A stretch of DNA of 64,000 nucleotides. Source: Sabethes cyaneus. Taxonomy: Eukaryota; Arthropoda; Insecta; Diptera; Culicidae. Below the pieces are notes generated by a model. That model was not told where the DNA came from, ran no database searches, and saw nothing but the letters and a program-made list of their open reading frames with translations. Each line of letters starts with the position of its first letter. Positions within the stretch are counted from its first letter, which is position 1. The stretch lies in NCBI RefSeq assembly GCF_943734655.1, contig NC_071354.1, positions 225,736,397 through 225,800,396 of the forward strand, given 5' to 3'. The translations under genes and the position numbers were made by a program. Shown piece by piece: positions 36,600 to 49,600 of the stretch.

Positions 36600-37682
36600 A
36601 TGACAACAATTTATCTGTAAATCATATTCGTCGTTCATTTTGCCACACGTATGCGTCTGCGCGAACGTTGCAGGAAATCATCACCCTCCAATCCCCTATA
36701 AATCGTTAGCAAACAGCTACATAAGTACGAATCTGTTGCCCATTCTTACAGCCACACTTCAGAACAGCTACTATACCCAGCGATCATCACTGATCGTTCA
36801 AATAAACATATTCCCACATACAATCGCCCCAACCACATACGCAGCACCAGCCGGCAACGCATCTGAGAAACGCATCGTAAAAGTTGTTTTTATTTCTCCC
36901 GTCTCGAAAGTGTCCATCTTTCGGTTCGACTGCGTTGCGTTGCCCCACACTGACTGCCCGCAGCCGTGAGCCAACCACTAGAAAATGCAAGGGAAAATCT
37001 ACAACTGTTTTCCTATAACCTCCTGGGAAGAGACACACTCAACACCAACACAGCCAGGCGCGTATCCCGATCGGGGCACCAACACCAGCCAGAACGGCAG
37101 GCGGCCCAAGCGCAAAGGAAAGCCGGAATAACGGGTTTTAATAAAAGGCAGTAGCACTCTGATCACCGTCCGCAGAATATATCGTGAAAAATCATCATCA
37201 TCATCGCCCGTCGTCGTCGTCGTCGACTCGATCCAGGTTCGGAAACAAGTTGCTTGGAAAATTCCTTTGCTCCAAATAGAACCCCCAGATTCGGGGACAC
37301 ACGATTTTTGATTTTTTCGTTCGCTCGTTTTTTTATTGTGTGTTGGAGAACGCACAAGAAAAACCCATTGCGTCAGTGCCGCCGCTTGGAAAAACGCTGC
37401 CGCGATCATCGGAAAACGACAGTATAGTGCGTCGTTATAGTTGTTGTACCTCACACGGTAAACGGCCAATCGCCGTCGCGTTCCACCGTTCCCAGTCGGT
37501 CGGTCAGTCAGTCGGTATTTGTGGGTCACATCGTTACCACCAGTGAACAGTACGTACGGTAGTGCTCCAGAGCAGCGGTTCGGTTCGGTTTTAGTTCAGT
37601 GAAGTTTGGCATTTAGTTTTCGGTGATTTTTGTCACGTTTTTTGCTCTTGTAAGCCGTTAGTACAAGAAAAGGAGTATCGCA
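36600..37682 (+). promoter_or_regulatory. Upstream region and 5' UTR of troponin C
   Basis: Unique-looking, GC-richer than the flanking repeats, with short ATC and GTC trinucleotide runs at 37190-37220. An arthropod-type initiator TCAGT occurs at 37596-37600, 83 bases upstream of the ATG, and another near 37504. No TATA box is seen. The true start site is not determined by sequence. Confidence 0.45.
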
Positions 37683-37685
37683 ATG
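37683..37685 (+). other. TpnC: Troponin C first coding exon: ATG only
   Basis: The start codon is followed at once by a consensus donor (ATG then gtaggt). The next coding exon is a 28-base microexon (38349-38376) with acceptor ttccag and donor gtgagt. This ATG is chosen because it alone gives an in-phase join to DDLTPEQIA. Confidence 0.9.
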
Positions 37686-40600
37686 GTAGGTATTCGACAC
37701 TAGCAACTGCAGATGTGGGAACGCATGGTGATTTACGATAAAAGTGGATCGTGGCTGAGGTTTAAGTGAGAAATATTAATAAGCAATTGCAGAGAAAAAT
37801 CACGTGTCAACAGATTTGAATCAATTTGAATGATAATTATTTTTTAGTAAAGATTTTAAAATAAAAATGGTTGATCAATTAAATCATTGTTTTATAGTTA
37901 TTGTTAAATCATAAAAAATTAATATTTTTTAATCACATAGCCCGTTCATGCCAATTTCAAAATTTGTATGATAATTTTAAAGTGGTTCGCTAAAGCTGCA
38001 TTTACCCAAAGATTCTTGGAGTTTTAAAGAGTAAGAAACTTAAAAGTTCTATCGATTCAACAAAAATATGAAAACCAGACGTGTTCTAGTACTTCCAACA
38101 ATGTACAAACATTCAGTTCGTAAAATGATTTTTGCGTTTTAGAAGTGATTTAGTATCAAGGCCTACTGATTCAATGCTTCAAGGAATCGCCAAGCACACC
38201 ACTCTCCAGCTAAATGATCATGCGTCTCCACAGAAGATAGCGTCAGCAGCAGTCGCCTGTTCGTCTAGTATCGAACACACTTATCGCTCGGTTCGGAAAA
38301 TTGAAAACTGATGTAACCATTTCTTCTGTCTCGATTTTTTCATTCCAGGATGATCTTACCCCAGAGCAGATTGCAAGTGAGTATAAAACGATGTTTTCAC
38401 CGACCTACGCCGTAAACAGCGACCATAAAAGCTAAACGCTTCGCTTGTGCCACAGAAACACACACCATCTGCTGTTAGCGAAATTTAGTACGGGGTCGCT
38501 CGACACAAATTTCCACTGTTTCACAGTGGCTAGATTTTTCCCGACAATATCGCAGAACCCTGCTGTTCCGCGACCGACACAGCACCATAAATAAAAACCG
38601 TCGTGCGCGGGATGGTCTTTTTCGTGCAAAATCTGCCCACTCGAACCGGAGACTAAAAATACTGGCCCAATAAAAGTCTCGGCTTTCCTTTGAAATGTGT
38701 CGGTTTCAAGTTCACAAGGCGGTCCAACTGTCTGTCAATGGTCCGTGCGTGCAAAACGCCAGCTCTGGACGAACCATTTGCATCTGCGGTTACGCAAATG
38801 TAGAACAAAAAGACCACTTAAAACCAATCCGTGCGGTAAAGTGTTTACATCCGGTGCTGTCGTCGTCGTCGTGGTCGTCCATGCATGCACCAACCGTCCA
38901 CTAGATGGTGGCGTCGAACGTGCCAATTTGACTGGCGTCGTCTCATCAGGCGGCGGGCCGAAACTCATCAACGCAGCTAAAATTATTGGCATCCCGACAG
39001 CCACCTGCCAAAACAAGACACTGTGATCCATTTTTTAAACTTTTGCTCCGCCAACCCGTCTGGGAATTTTCACACCCCATTCCCGATCGGTTGAACGTGC
39101 CGCGCCCTTTCACAGCATGAAACGAAGCGTAAGCATCGTATACGTTTTCTTAATTACGTATTTTCCTAATTTATTACGGCACTTCCCCTTTCCCCTAGCT
39201 GCTTTCGGGGCAGAATTGAAAATACATCGCTTCAAGCTCTTCCCGTGATTTTCACGCAATTGCGAAATATTTACACACATCCTCCGACTCGGTTGCGTTG
39301 TGGATGTTTGTTTTCACTGACCATCCGCTATGGCTCATATATATTTCTGGCAACAATCATTTGTAATCGTTTCTAAAAATACGCCACAAAATGTTGAACA
39401 AAAAAAATTGTACACAACATTCTACCTTCCTTACGACGACATATTCCGTTTTGGTCAGTTTTTCAACGAAAAAGGTTATTGACCCCCTTCTGAAAAGTCT
39501 CGCCGGTATGCAGTTGCAACGATTGCACCGGATTATACAAGCTGGGATGAGCTAGAATTGCTCGCTAGACACACCTCGCTTGTTAATCTAGATACGTACG
39601 TACATTATATTACACAAAATGAACGTTAGGAAAATAAATCGAAAACACAATCATGAGACTGCCAAAAGCTACACACGAGACCCGACGAAAGCGTACGTAC
39701 TACTAGCATGACCGAGGTAATTAATCTTCTGTACACGGAAACCGTTTTCTAAACACGAGTAACTGTAATATTTAGCAGCAGGAGCAGGAGGCTTCCCGCG
39801 GCGAGCTAAGACTGGTTAGAAAAATATGAATTAATTTCGTTACTGGCAGAGCTACCTGAAATGTAGACGAATTTTCCATCGTTCTTAATGCTTATCCTTA
39901 GTTTAGCGTCCCTATAACTTCAGTTATTAAGGAGACAATGATTATTAATATCCACCCATGTTCAAACTTAGAACCTTTTTTATTGAATTTTACTAAATTC
40001 AATTTTAATTTTAGTTAGGTAGCATTCTTTCAAACTGTAAGATTTCATTCTTCTCAAAGACAGCGAAAAAAGACACTTAAAATATTAAACAAATTATATT
40101 GGAAACTCCAATAAATTTTTCGGTTTTTTAACTATTAACATCCTGTCGAATCCGGCAAGGAAAAGGGCTTTAAAGCTCAGAGATTTGATGAATTTTAAGC
40201 TTTTGAAAAAGACTTTTTCCATGCTTCAAATCCAGATTTTTAACATGCTGCGCCCTCCTAGGTTTTACCAAATGCTAACTACTAATCCGTTCCCAATTCA
40301 ATTATTTAAAATTTTAATTATTTTCGTGTAAGTTGCCAGATATTTGGTATTTAGCAATCCACCAACTTTAATTATTATTAAACATATTTACCTCTTCAAA
40401 CTCTGACAGATATTGCAAAACTGTGTCTACTGTGTTGTTCTACCAAATTGAGTTGTTAATTGTAATAATTTCTGACTGCCCATAAAACTTATTAGGGTAA
40501 CCGCACCATTAGTGGTGGTAGTACCAGTAGTGGTGGAAACTCGAATTATTCCTTTATTTTTGCAAATTTTGGTACAAGTTAGATACTTATCAAATAATAC

Positions 40601-43600
40601 TGTTGCTGGTAGTTCGATACTTATCAAACTTGTACCAAAATCTGCATAAATAATGGAATAATTCAAGTTTCCACCACTACTGGTACTACCACCACTAATG
40701 GTGCGTCTACCCTACTTTAATTTTAAGTGAAATGGTTAAAACATTTATTTTCAACACTCTGCAAAATACGAAACTTTTTTGAGCTCTAGTCCACCAGTGC
40801 ACGAAAAAATGGACAGCCCTGAGTGAAGGCGAATTTAAAACACATTCAGCGCATACGGTTTTACCCTTGGTAGTATTCTGCTATCTGTGAGCCTATGGAC
40901 ATGCCTACTGAACTGCAGACAGCGTTTGTCTTTTGTCAGTTTTCTACTTTTCGAAACAATTCATTCATGAATTGTAGTGCTGATTGATAGCTGAGTAATG
41001 TAAGTTTTGCTCTTGGCTGATATTTTAGATCGCAAAGTTTAGTTTTTTAAACTGCCTGCTTTATTTTAAAATTAACCAAAACCTGGCTGAAGTAAAGTAA
41101 TTAAAACTTCGGAGCAATTCATATTTGATTTCATTCACTATTGTCGAGAATGAATAAATGTAGAGAACAACACGAACATGAACGCAAGTGATTCGCTCAA
41201 ATCGTTGGCAGTGCTGAATTCATTTCATCTGTACTAGAAACAGCAAAGAATGACCATCAATTCAGCAATCGTATTGCATAAATTAAATATGAAATTTCTA
41301 AGCCCTAGATAGCTTTGAAAAGACTGACTGTACCGCCAATTTAAATCATGAGCTAATCTTTGGTCCTCCGTACTTTAACTAGCTTTTGTTATGAATTGTT
41401 ACCAGTGATTAATTTCGAAAACGATCGTTTCCGTCCCATCAATTAACGTAATTAATGCATTTTTGGTATATTTTTAGAAGTGTGATTTTGAAACCCGATT
41501 AAATTCCACTATTAATTTCATTCATGACAGATACGAATTTCGCCTACGACTTGCTGGTTTCATCAGAATCTGTTTTCGTAGTTTCTAGTCTTCTAGTGGT
41601 TTCAATGACAAATTTCATAAAACCGCCAATAAAACTATGAGCTCCACCAGAACTTTCTGTTGCCCACTATAAAACTACCTTCCAACCAAGTGTCCCACTC
41701 TTCAGAAGGTCTCTATAACCTTTATAAGAATCAGATTATAGGCTCAGTCAAGTAGTCTTATCACACTCTGCTAAAAGCAACGATAAAACCGATTATGCTT
41801 TTCGTTGTTTGACAGCAACCGCCATAATTTAATGAAGCTTTTCGCTACAAAGTATGTAGCTTGCGCTGGTAAAAGGCTAAATCAGTCAGCAAACCTTTTT
41901 AACTTGAAAATATATCCGTCAGCCTGAGCGAAAATTTTAAAGTTCTACTGTTTGGTCATCTTAATCGATTTGGTTGATGACGACCCTAATAAACTATCGC
42001 ATAGCATAAATAATATTCAGCTAGCATTTTCATGTGTACATAAAACGTAACGTTGCGTAGACTTGCATGCTAATAAATCGTATTTGACGCGCAAAATTGG
42101 CATATCCGTACCATTTTGGAGGCGATATATGTGATTAGGAATAATTATAAGGGTTCCGATTGCACACAAATTTATATACGATAATATCCGATTAAGCATG
42201 ACTCGCTTCGTAATGTCACATAATTATGTACTGAAAATCGTATGAAGGGTATGTTGCTACATCGTCGTAATTGCCTATTCCCGTCCTATCCAACACAAAT
42301 TATTCAAAATATCAGCATTTTTATGACACACAATACAAAACTAGTTATTCCTTAATATTTTAGTTGGTTGTCTGCCATAAGTGATCAATCAAAGTGAGCT
42401 GCGATCTATTTAAATGCTTTTTATCATCAAAGAAGTCCTACCAGCCAAATTTCCTACGTTTTTTCGTGCGACGAAGAAGAAAATGTCAACTAATCGTTTT
42501 AATTTCCGTCATTCATAAATGAAAATAACTCACGCAAGACATTGTCGTTATTCTACAGCCAGGAAAACTTGCCTGACCTGCAGAAATTTTGTAGAATAAC
42601 ATTTGTCATACCGTCCTACACAAATGCATGCACGTTAGCTCCGTAAACATTGTTGTGATTTTTAATTCGGACGATGAAAAATTTTGATGGACGGATTTTA
42701 AAACGGTACGACGAATTTTAGCAATAAAGTCAGTTGCGTAATTTCAATAATATGCTTTAATAGTCGCTTTTCAGTGATTTCAAAGTGCACGGATCAGAAG
42801 GTAAGTATGTTTTAGTCAAATCAGCACAAGAACTTTTGGAGTATTCATTAAATCCATCCAACAAATGATGAAAATTAGAATGGCTTTACTTATTACGACG
42901 GGAATTAGAAAAAAACCTTATGTCAGTTAAAATCATTATATACGATTGAAAATCAACTTGAACGCATATGTCAGGTTGATAACCTTTAATTACGATTCCG
43001 AGTTTGTTTGTCCTGCCCAATTAAAATCTCGGCTGGGAGGTGCTGCTATAGAGTCAGTAGGATCATTGCGCTAGCCCCGTAATTGTCCTGTACTCTTTTA
43101 ACCGGCTGCGAAGTCTGTCGATAAAGAAGGGTCAAGTTCTGAACAGAACGGTTATACCCATGGCTTTGCATTTTTGAGTTTGTCAAGAGATATACAGAAT
43201 AATTTTCGTACATTGATATCCGATTTGGTGCAAGCTATGTAAATTCTTAGCAGTCTCCGTAGTTGTGCAGCATATGCGCATTTAATTTTATCGTGGTATG
43301 ATAGGCGAGTAAAATCAATGCGCCATCGAGTTTTTTTAAATTTTGAAGATGTTTTAGCCAAATTTATTTATTTAGTCCTAATTTCCAGGACTGATAATAA
43401 CTTTCTTGCTGCAACACACTTTGCTTTAATGAATTTTCATTAGGCAAATAAAAAATACTGGAATATGGCAATATGGCCTCGCATAAAAAATGATTTCGGT
43501 GTTGAACGCTAATGATCTTCATAATACATAGCATCAAAAAATTTAATTGGTCAGGGTGTTGACTGAAGTTTTCGGAGCGTCTTAGTAGAATACGAAACCT

Positions 43601-46600
43601 GAAATTGAAGAGAAGATAAACATTTTCCAAATTAAATTCCACTAATAATATTTATTCACGACAGATACGTATTTCGCCTCCGACTTGTAGGCTTCATCAG
43701 TGTCAGCCAATGTTCGAAAATAGTCACTGATGAATCCTGCAAGTCATTTGGAAAAAGTTTTTCTTTGTTTTAATTTCAGGTCGGGGTGTTACCGTTTTAA
43801 AAGCTCTATAAAACTAACAGGTTTATTGCGGTTCAACAAGCAACCGCAATAAGATCTACTTTGATTAGTGCGCCATATTGTATTGCCACGCTCCACGTAA
43901 GGGAAGTTTATAAGAGATGTGTCGAAACCAACCAGTTTTATCATGGTAATATTAACAACCACAATAAATATGCTTTATTATTAACTGGTTTATTATGTAA
44001 TGCTAATTGTAAGTAGTTTTTGACTTGTATCATTTTGGTATTGCCCATCACCGTCATGAAATCAGACCGCAATAAAACCTTTATGAAATTCAATCAAAAC
44101 CAAGCGGTTTCAGAATTGTTACTCGAGATGTGACTGTATTTTAAATTTGGAACAAAAATAGAGGCCAAAAACCGCCAAAATCTGATTCACGATGTGATAG
44201 AATAATACATCCTCCTCCTACTTAGAAGTCGGCTTAGAGTCGGGATGACTTGTGTTGTATGTATCTAGAACTTGTCTCCTGATCGAGCGAAAATTTTCCA
44301 GGCACAATGAACTTTAACTTCAAGAAATGATTCATAAAATGCAATTATGAAGTGTGTTGTGCTGCACACGAAGACTATAGAAAAATCCCCTCCACAGGGG
44401 GGGGGGGGGTCGGGCCACTTAAGTAGTCATGGTTGGGCCACCATAATTTTAAGCGCAGAAGCGCAGTAATCGCTAGAGAATGTCAGTCACGTAAAATGTG
44501 ACGAAATAAAGCAAAAATTAATGCGATAAAAACCTAGATTTTTGTTATTTTTTTTTCATTGTACTTGTACACTTCGGAAAAGGCGATTGTAGCAAGATTG
44601 ATTTTACAAGATCGCCAAAATTTCGCAAAAATGCGATTAAAAATAGGGTATTTGTACCTTTATAAGCCGTTGTTCACGGAATTCATTCTTTTCGTGTCTC
44701 TATATAGAATTTCAATACGTATGTCTTAGATTTTCTGCGGTGGCCCAACCTGTACAACATGGCCCGACTGAATGAAATCATGAAATCTTAAAGTTTGAAT
44801 TGCTGTCAAATCTTGACTGAACTGCCATATCAGTTTTTTCGATGATTAAGAATTAACGCGATTTTTTTACAGCATTTTTCTAATTAACGCGCTCTTTTAA
44901 ACGATTTTATTTTACGCGCCACGTATCCCCCGTCTAAAAAAGACTTGAGTGTATAAATTTCTATCCGTGTACGAAAAACTAGCCATCGTCGAAAATATAA
45001 TCGATTTGGTTCATCAATGCTCCAGGTCCAGGTGGCCTTGTTGGTATCTTTGCGGGAAAAAAAAATGCTTCTGATAACCAGGCCTCGGAAGCTGTAAAGC
45101 TGTTGATACACCACTGGTAGTTATCCTAGGTGATCACCGGTGTATACATCCCTTCCTTACCGACCTTAGCCATTCATATTTTCAATGAAGATCTTGAAGT
45201 CCCGTGGCGAACAGCTATCGTAACGCGTTAAATAATTGACTAATTTCGGATGACGATGAAAAGAATACATAAAATAATTCAATAATTCAATGAACACCGA
45301 CTTCAAATCTTTTGTAGCCTTGACGTTCGGCTGCTTTCCGGTTTTGGCTGCGAAATTATTGGAGTCAAAGAATCAAAATATCATTGTTCATACGCAGAAA
45401 TAAGCGACAAAAACGAAAAGCGATAAACCAGTTATTCTCTGCTTAACGAACAAACATACGTAGCAACCAGTATGTATCACGATATCAATATATTAGGACA
45501 AATGAATGTCCCTTCACACCAGCAAGCAGGACAACTTTCGATGAGAATATATTTTGATACACACACGCTCTCACAAGCGCTTGTTGTTGGTGATGCAAGT
45601 ATAGTTTACAATAAAATATGTCGCGAGTCTACTGGTTAAAGACAATGCTTTATAAGCAACTTAAACAAAAGGGACAAAAGAGCAGCTTGCTTTAACCTAA
45701 GGTAAGACCTAAGGACAATATCTTTGCCTCTTGTGCGTTCGTGATTTTTGATTTCCTGATTAGAGTAGATCCTCCGTTTGAGGTTCATCCAATAGTTTTC
45801 AATGGCGGTTGGCGGTCTTCGGTACCACGTTTAGCGTCAGCCAGTCCATCGCCTCCAGTGATCTGTTAGGGTAATATACAAAGACTATAAGTTACAGAGG
45901 CGAGTTACGTTTTGATTTGATGTGATTTGTTTTGATTTAAAATTCAGCGGTTTTTGAGTGCCTTGTCGCCTCTGCAACCTATAGTCTCTGTAGAGTAGTA
46001 GACGGTGGCCAGGCTTGGTTAAAAAATCACATTGTCCTTCGTGTGATGCTTCTTGATAAAGGCGGCAACTTCCAGCAGCCAGTTCGTGCTGCATATCTTG
46101 TCATTCACCGAAAGCCCGAAGGAAAGTACAACGGCCTGTAAATTCTCTTCTCGTAGATGGTCAGCCACAAAAAAACCTTCTTCGGAAACTTGGGTGTGGG
46201 GTGTGGGGTTGGGATCACCTGATGTCACTGTTAATTGTTTTCTGTACACAACAGGGTTGCTGCGTTTGGCGATGCATAGATGTATTCACCACCAGGTGAC
46301 AGGGTAGTCGCGTAAAATCAATTCGTTTTTAATGCATCCGAAAATAACGAAAAATTTCCCTTTGGGTTTTCTGAGAACGGAAATCTAAAGTGTCTGTCTG
46401 AAGTGTCAGGAATGCGCTGTTACTACAACGTAAGATCATAGTGCTAGCCTCAGAGTTACTCTGCACACTTACAGCCTCTGCAAAGACACTCGATAAAAAG
46501 TAAGTCCTTGAATAACCCAGGCCCAACAGAATGCGTTTTTGCGACAGAAACCTGTGTTTTTGATCTGTCAATCAATAAAAACTATTTGTTCAATCAAATT

Positions 46601-49600
46601 TTCATACTAAAAATTAGGATTTCTGAATGTTTCGAATCCAAGCTGTGAATTAATGGAAAATCCATTGGATTTTTTTCTTGTGAATTATTAGAACATATAT
46701 CATTATAAATTGTGATATTTTTAAACTTATGACAGCTACTATATTTTTCTGGGTTTGGTTTCTGGGGCCAAATTGCGACAATCCCGCAATAAAACATCAC
46801 TTCTCACCAGCCGCGTACATTAACTGTTCCATTTCGGATGAATTCACCCACAACCGCACGATTGCGACACACGATCCGCCGACAACCGGCAGCTCACAGC
46901 ACTGCTGCACGTTCGGTTCGTGCACACCGCGTTGTCTGTGCCAGGTTGGCCCTCACCCAAATTCGGTGTTGTAGCAAACAGGAACATGCCATGATAATTG
47001 CCCGACATCACTCTAAACGAGCTGACACCGTGTCCATCACTTTGTTTCTCTATCTCTCGCCACCACCGCCAGCTCGAGCCAAAGCACTCTGACGAACTTC
47101 CCGTTTTGTACGGCTAACTAATCAATCGTGTTTTTCCTTCTTTTCCATTTCTCCACACCCACCGTGACACAGTTCTGCAGAAGGCCTTCAACAGCTTCGA
47201 CCGCGAAAAGACTGGCAGCATCTCGTCCGACATGGTCGCCGAAATCCTGCGGCTCATGGGACAGCCCTTCAACAGCAAGATCCTCGAGGAGATGATTGAG
47301 GAGGTCGACGAGGATAGTAAGTTTTCGCTTTTCGATGTTAAACTTTAAACGGAAATAATAATGCTTTACACATTTGTACAGAATCCGGACAGATTGAGTT
47401 CTCTGAGTTCGTCACCCTGGCCGCTAAGTTCATCGTTGAGGAGGATGAGGAAGCGCTGCAGAAGGAACTGCGAGAAGCCTTCCGCCTGTACGACAAGGAA
47501 GGCAACGGCTTCATCCCAACCTCCTGCCTGCGTGAAATCCTTCGAGAACTGGACGATCAGCTGTCCGAGGAAGATCTGGACATGATGATCGAGGAAATCG
47601 ACTCCGATGGTTCGGGAACGGTTGATTTCGACGGTAAGTTGAATTGTTTTGCCAAACCTAACAATAATTGTTTGTACTTGAAAACGAAAACCCCTTGTTT
47701 ATTGAGAATCTGATGAGGAAAAGTCAATCATAAGTGCATCTATAAATAGAAACATTGGCGTACAAATTGGAACGATAAACTCGATCGCAAAAGCCGGCGG
47801 TGTTGCCTTATTGCCGTGAGTTGGCCGCCGACCAAATCGACTTTTAAACGGATCAGAATCGAGTAAATCAAGCGGTAAAAAGTGGGAATTTCCCGCTGGA
47901 AAGCAAAATTCAGTAAGCAGCTCGTTTTCTTCAGTTCGCTACCAATTAAACCTACCTACTACCTATGTACATAGGTATATCTGCTAAACAGTGTGTGGGA
48001 GTATGAACTCAATTTGCAATACACAGCGAAAACGCTCGACCGCACCACCGATCTCTGATGGATTAGTTGGCACGACGACGGGCACGACGTGACTTGCGCG
48101 GGATGCACAAATCAAACAGCGATCTGTTCTAATGACTTGTTGTGATTCGGGAATGGCTTATGTTTTGTATATAAACGGAAAGGGGATGAGTAATCGTGCT
48201 CGTGCACTGGATTGGTTTGGTTTTAGCTAGCTTTTAAATGGTTGAGGTTTTAGGTTTGAAGGTCAAAATAAATATTTAAGAGAAATGATTAGTCATGATA
48301 CCACTAACCTCGAGTTTCCCACGAAAAACGTGATTTCTCTGTATGAATGCTTTTTCTGTCAGCGAGGTGGTTTTTTAAAAGAATTATGTAAAAAGGAATA
48401 ATTGGAGTTTGCAGCCGAAAATATACAAATTAAGGAAATCGATAAATTGTAATGACAGTTGATGCATTGCAGACGCAGTGTCTCTTCAAAGCAATTTTTT
48501 GACCAAGAATCAATTGTTCGAAGTCATTGTTGCCAGCTGTTGTCTATGGCTGTTGTATTTAGCGGGTTTTCATCAACAGTTTTCCAGAATTGCAAAATTT
48601 CTTTTATCTGGTCAGATAAAATTTACTTTTCGAAAAACTCGCGTTTAATAATTAAATTCAATTAAAAATTTGGAGAAATATGAACAACCTTCAATATGCA
48701 ACCTGTGTCCATTGTTAACCGTCCTTCAACGAAGCTGACTTGATAAATTCAAATCTGTTCGCAATAGGTCACCCTTTATTTTCTAATAAAAAAAAGCAGA
48801 AGCTGGCGCACGTGTTTCATCATGCGCCATGCGTGAGAGTATGCTGTCGTTAATTTGTAACGCATATTGTACATATTGAAAACAACCCAATTTTGCACGA
48901 CAATAAATTTACTCAGCGCAGCAACAGTAAAGTTTCGTGCATCTCAGTTTCCTTTGTGTTTATCGCTAATCGCAATATAACGTTTTACACCTGAACCAAT
49001 AAATAATTGCTAAACATCGTTTTTATTTATCGCGTCCAAATCACGAAATTCAATTTCTTCGAATTGAAATGTTGCAAAAATATGCCGCTCCCGCTTTGGT
49101 CTTAATAAAAAAAATTGTCAACCTTCTCTTATAGCACAGACAAAACACTCACTGTCCCATTCTTCGTAACACTGTAATAGTCATTTCAAATTTAGTGTTG
49201 GTTGGGACTGTCTCCGTTTTCAGCAATGCTTTTCCACTATTCCCTTGGTTCGGAAACCATATGCATAAGACCTTATAGCACTATGTTGAACAGCAGGCAT
49301 GAAAGATCATCACCTGGACAAAGCCTTCTGTAGAATTCGAAAGAACTCGACAATCAACCCGAAATCCCCAATCACAGCGTTGTGTACCATCCATCATAGA
49401 TTGAATCAGCTTCCCGAGGAAACCATTCTCGCCCTTGATTTTCCATAGCTCTTTTCGGTGGATGGTATCATATGAGACTTTGAAATCAACGAACAAATGG
49501 TGCGTGGGAGTTCTGTATTTCCGGCTTTTTTGGAGGATCTGCCGCAGTGTAAATATTTGATCTATTGTTAACCGTCCTTCAACGAAGCTGACTTGATAAA

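Larger units (their letters stand above)
38377..47172 (+). other. TpnC: Troponin C intron 2 (8.8 kb)
   Basis: 38400-40400 is mostly unique and could hold muscle enhancers. Two CTAAAAATAC sites (about 38653 and 39374) are one base off the MEF2 consensus. From 40.5 kb on it collects a foldback MITE, the inverted copy of the 27.5 kb repeat, a SINE and a LINE fragment. A run of 14 G lies near 44397-44410. 45140-47170 shows no assignable element. Confidence 0.6.
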
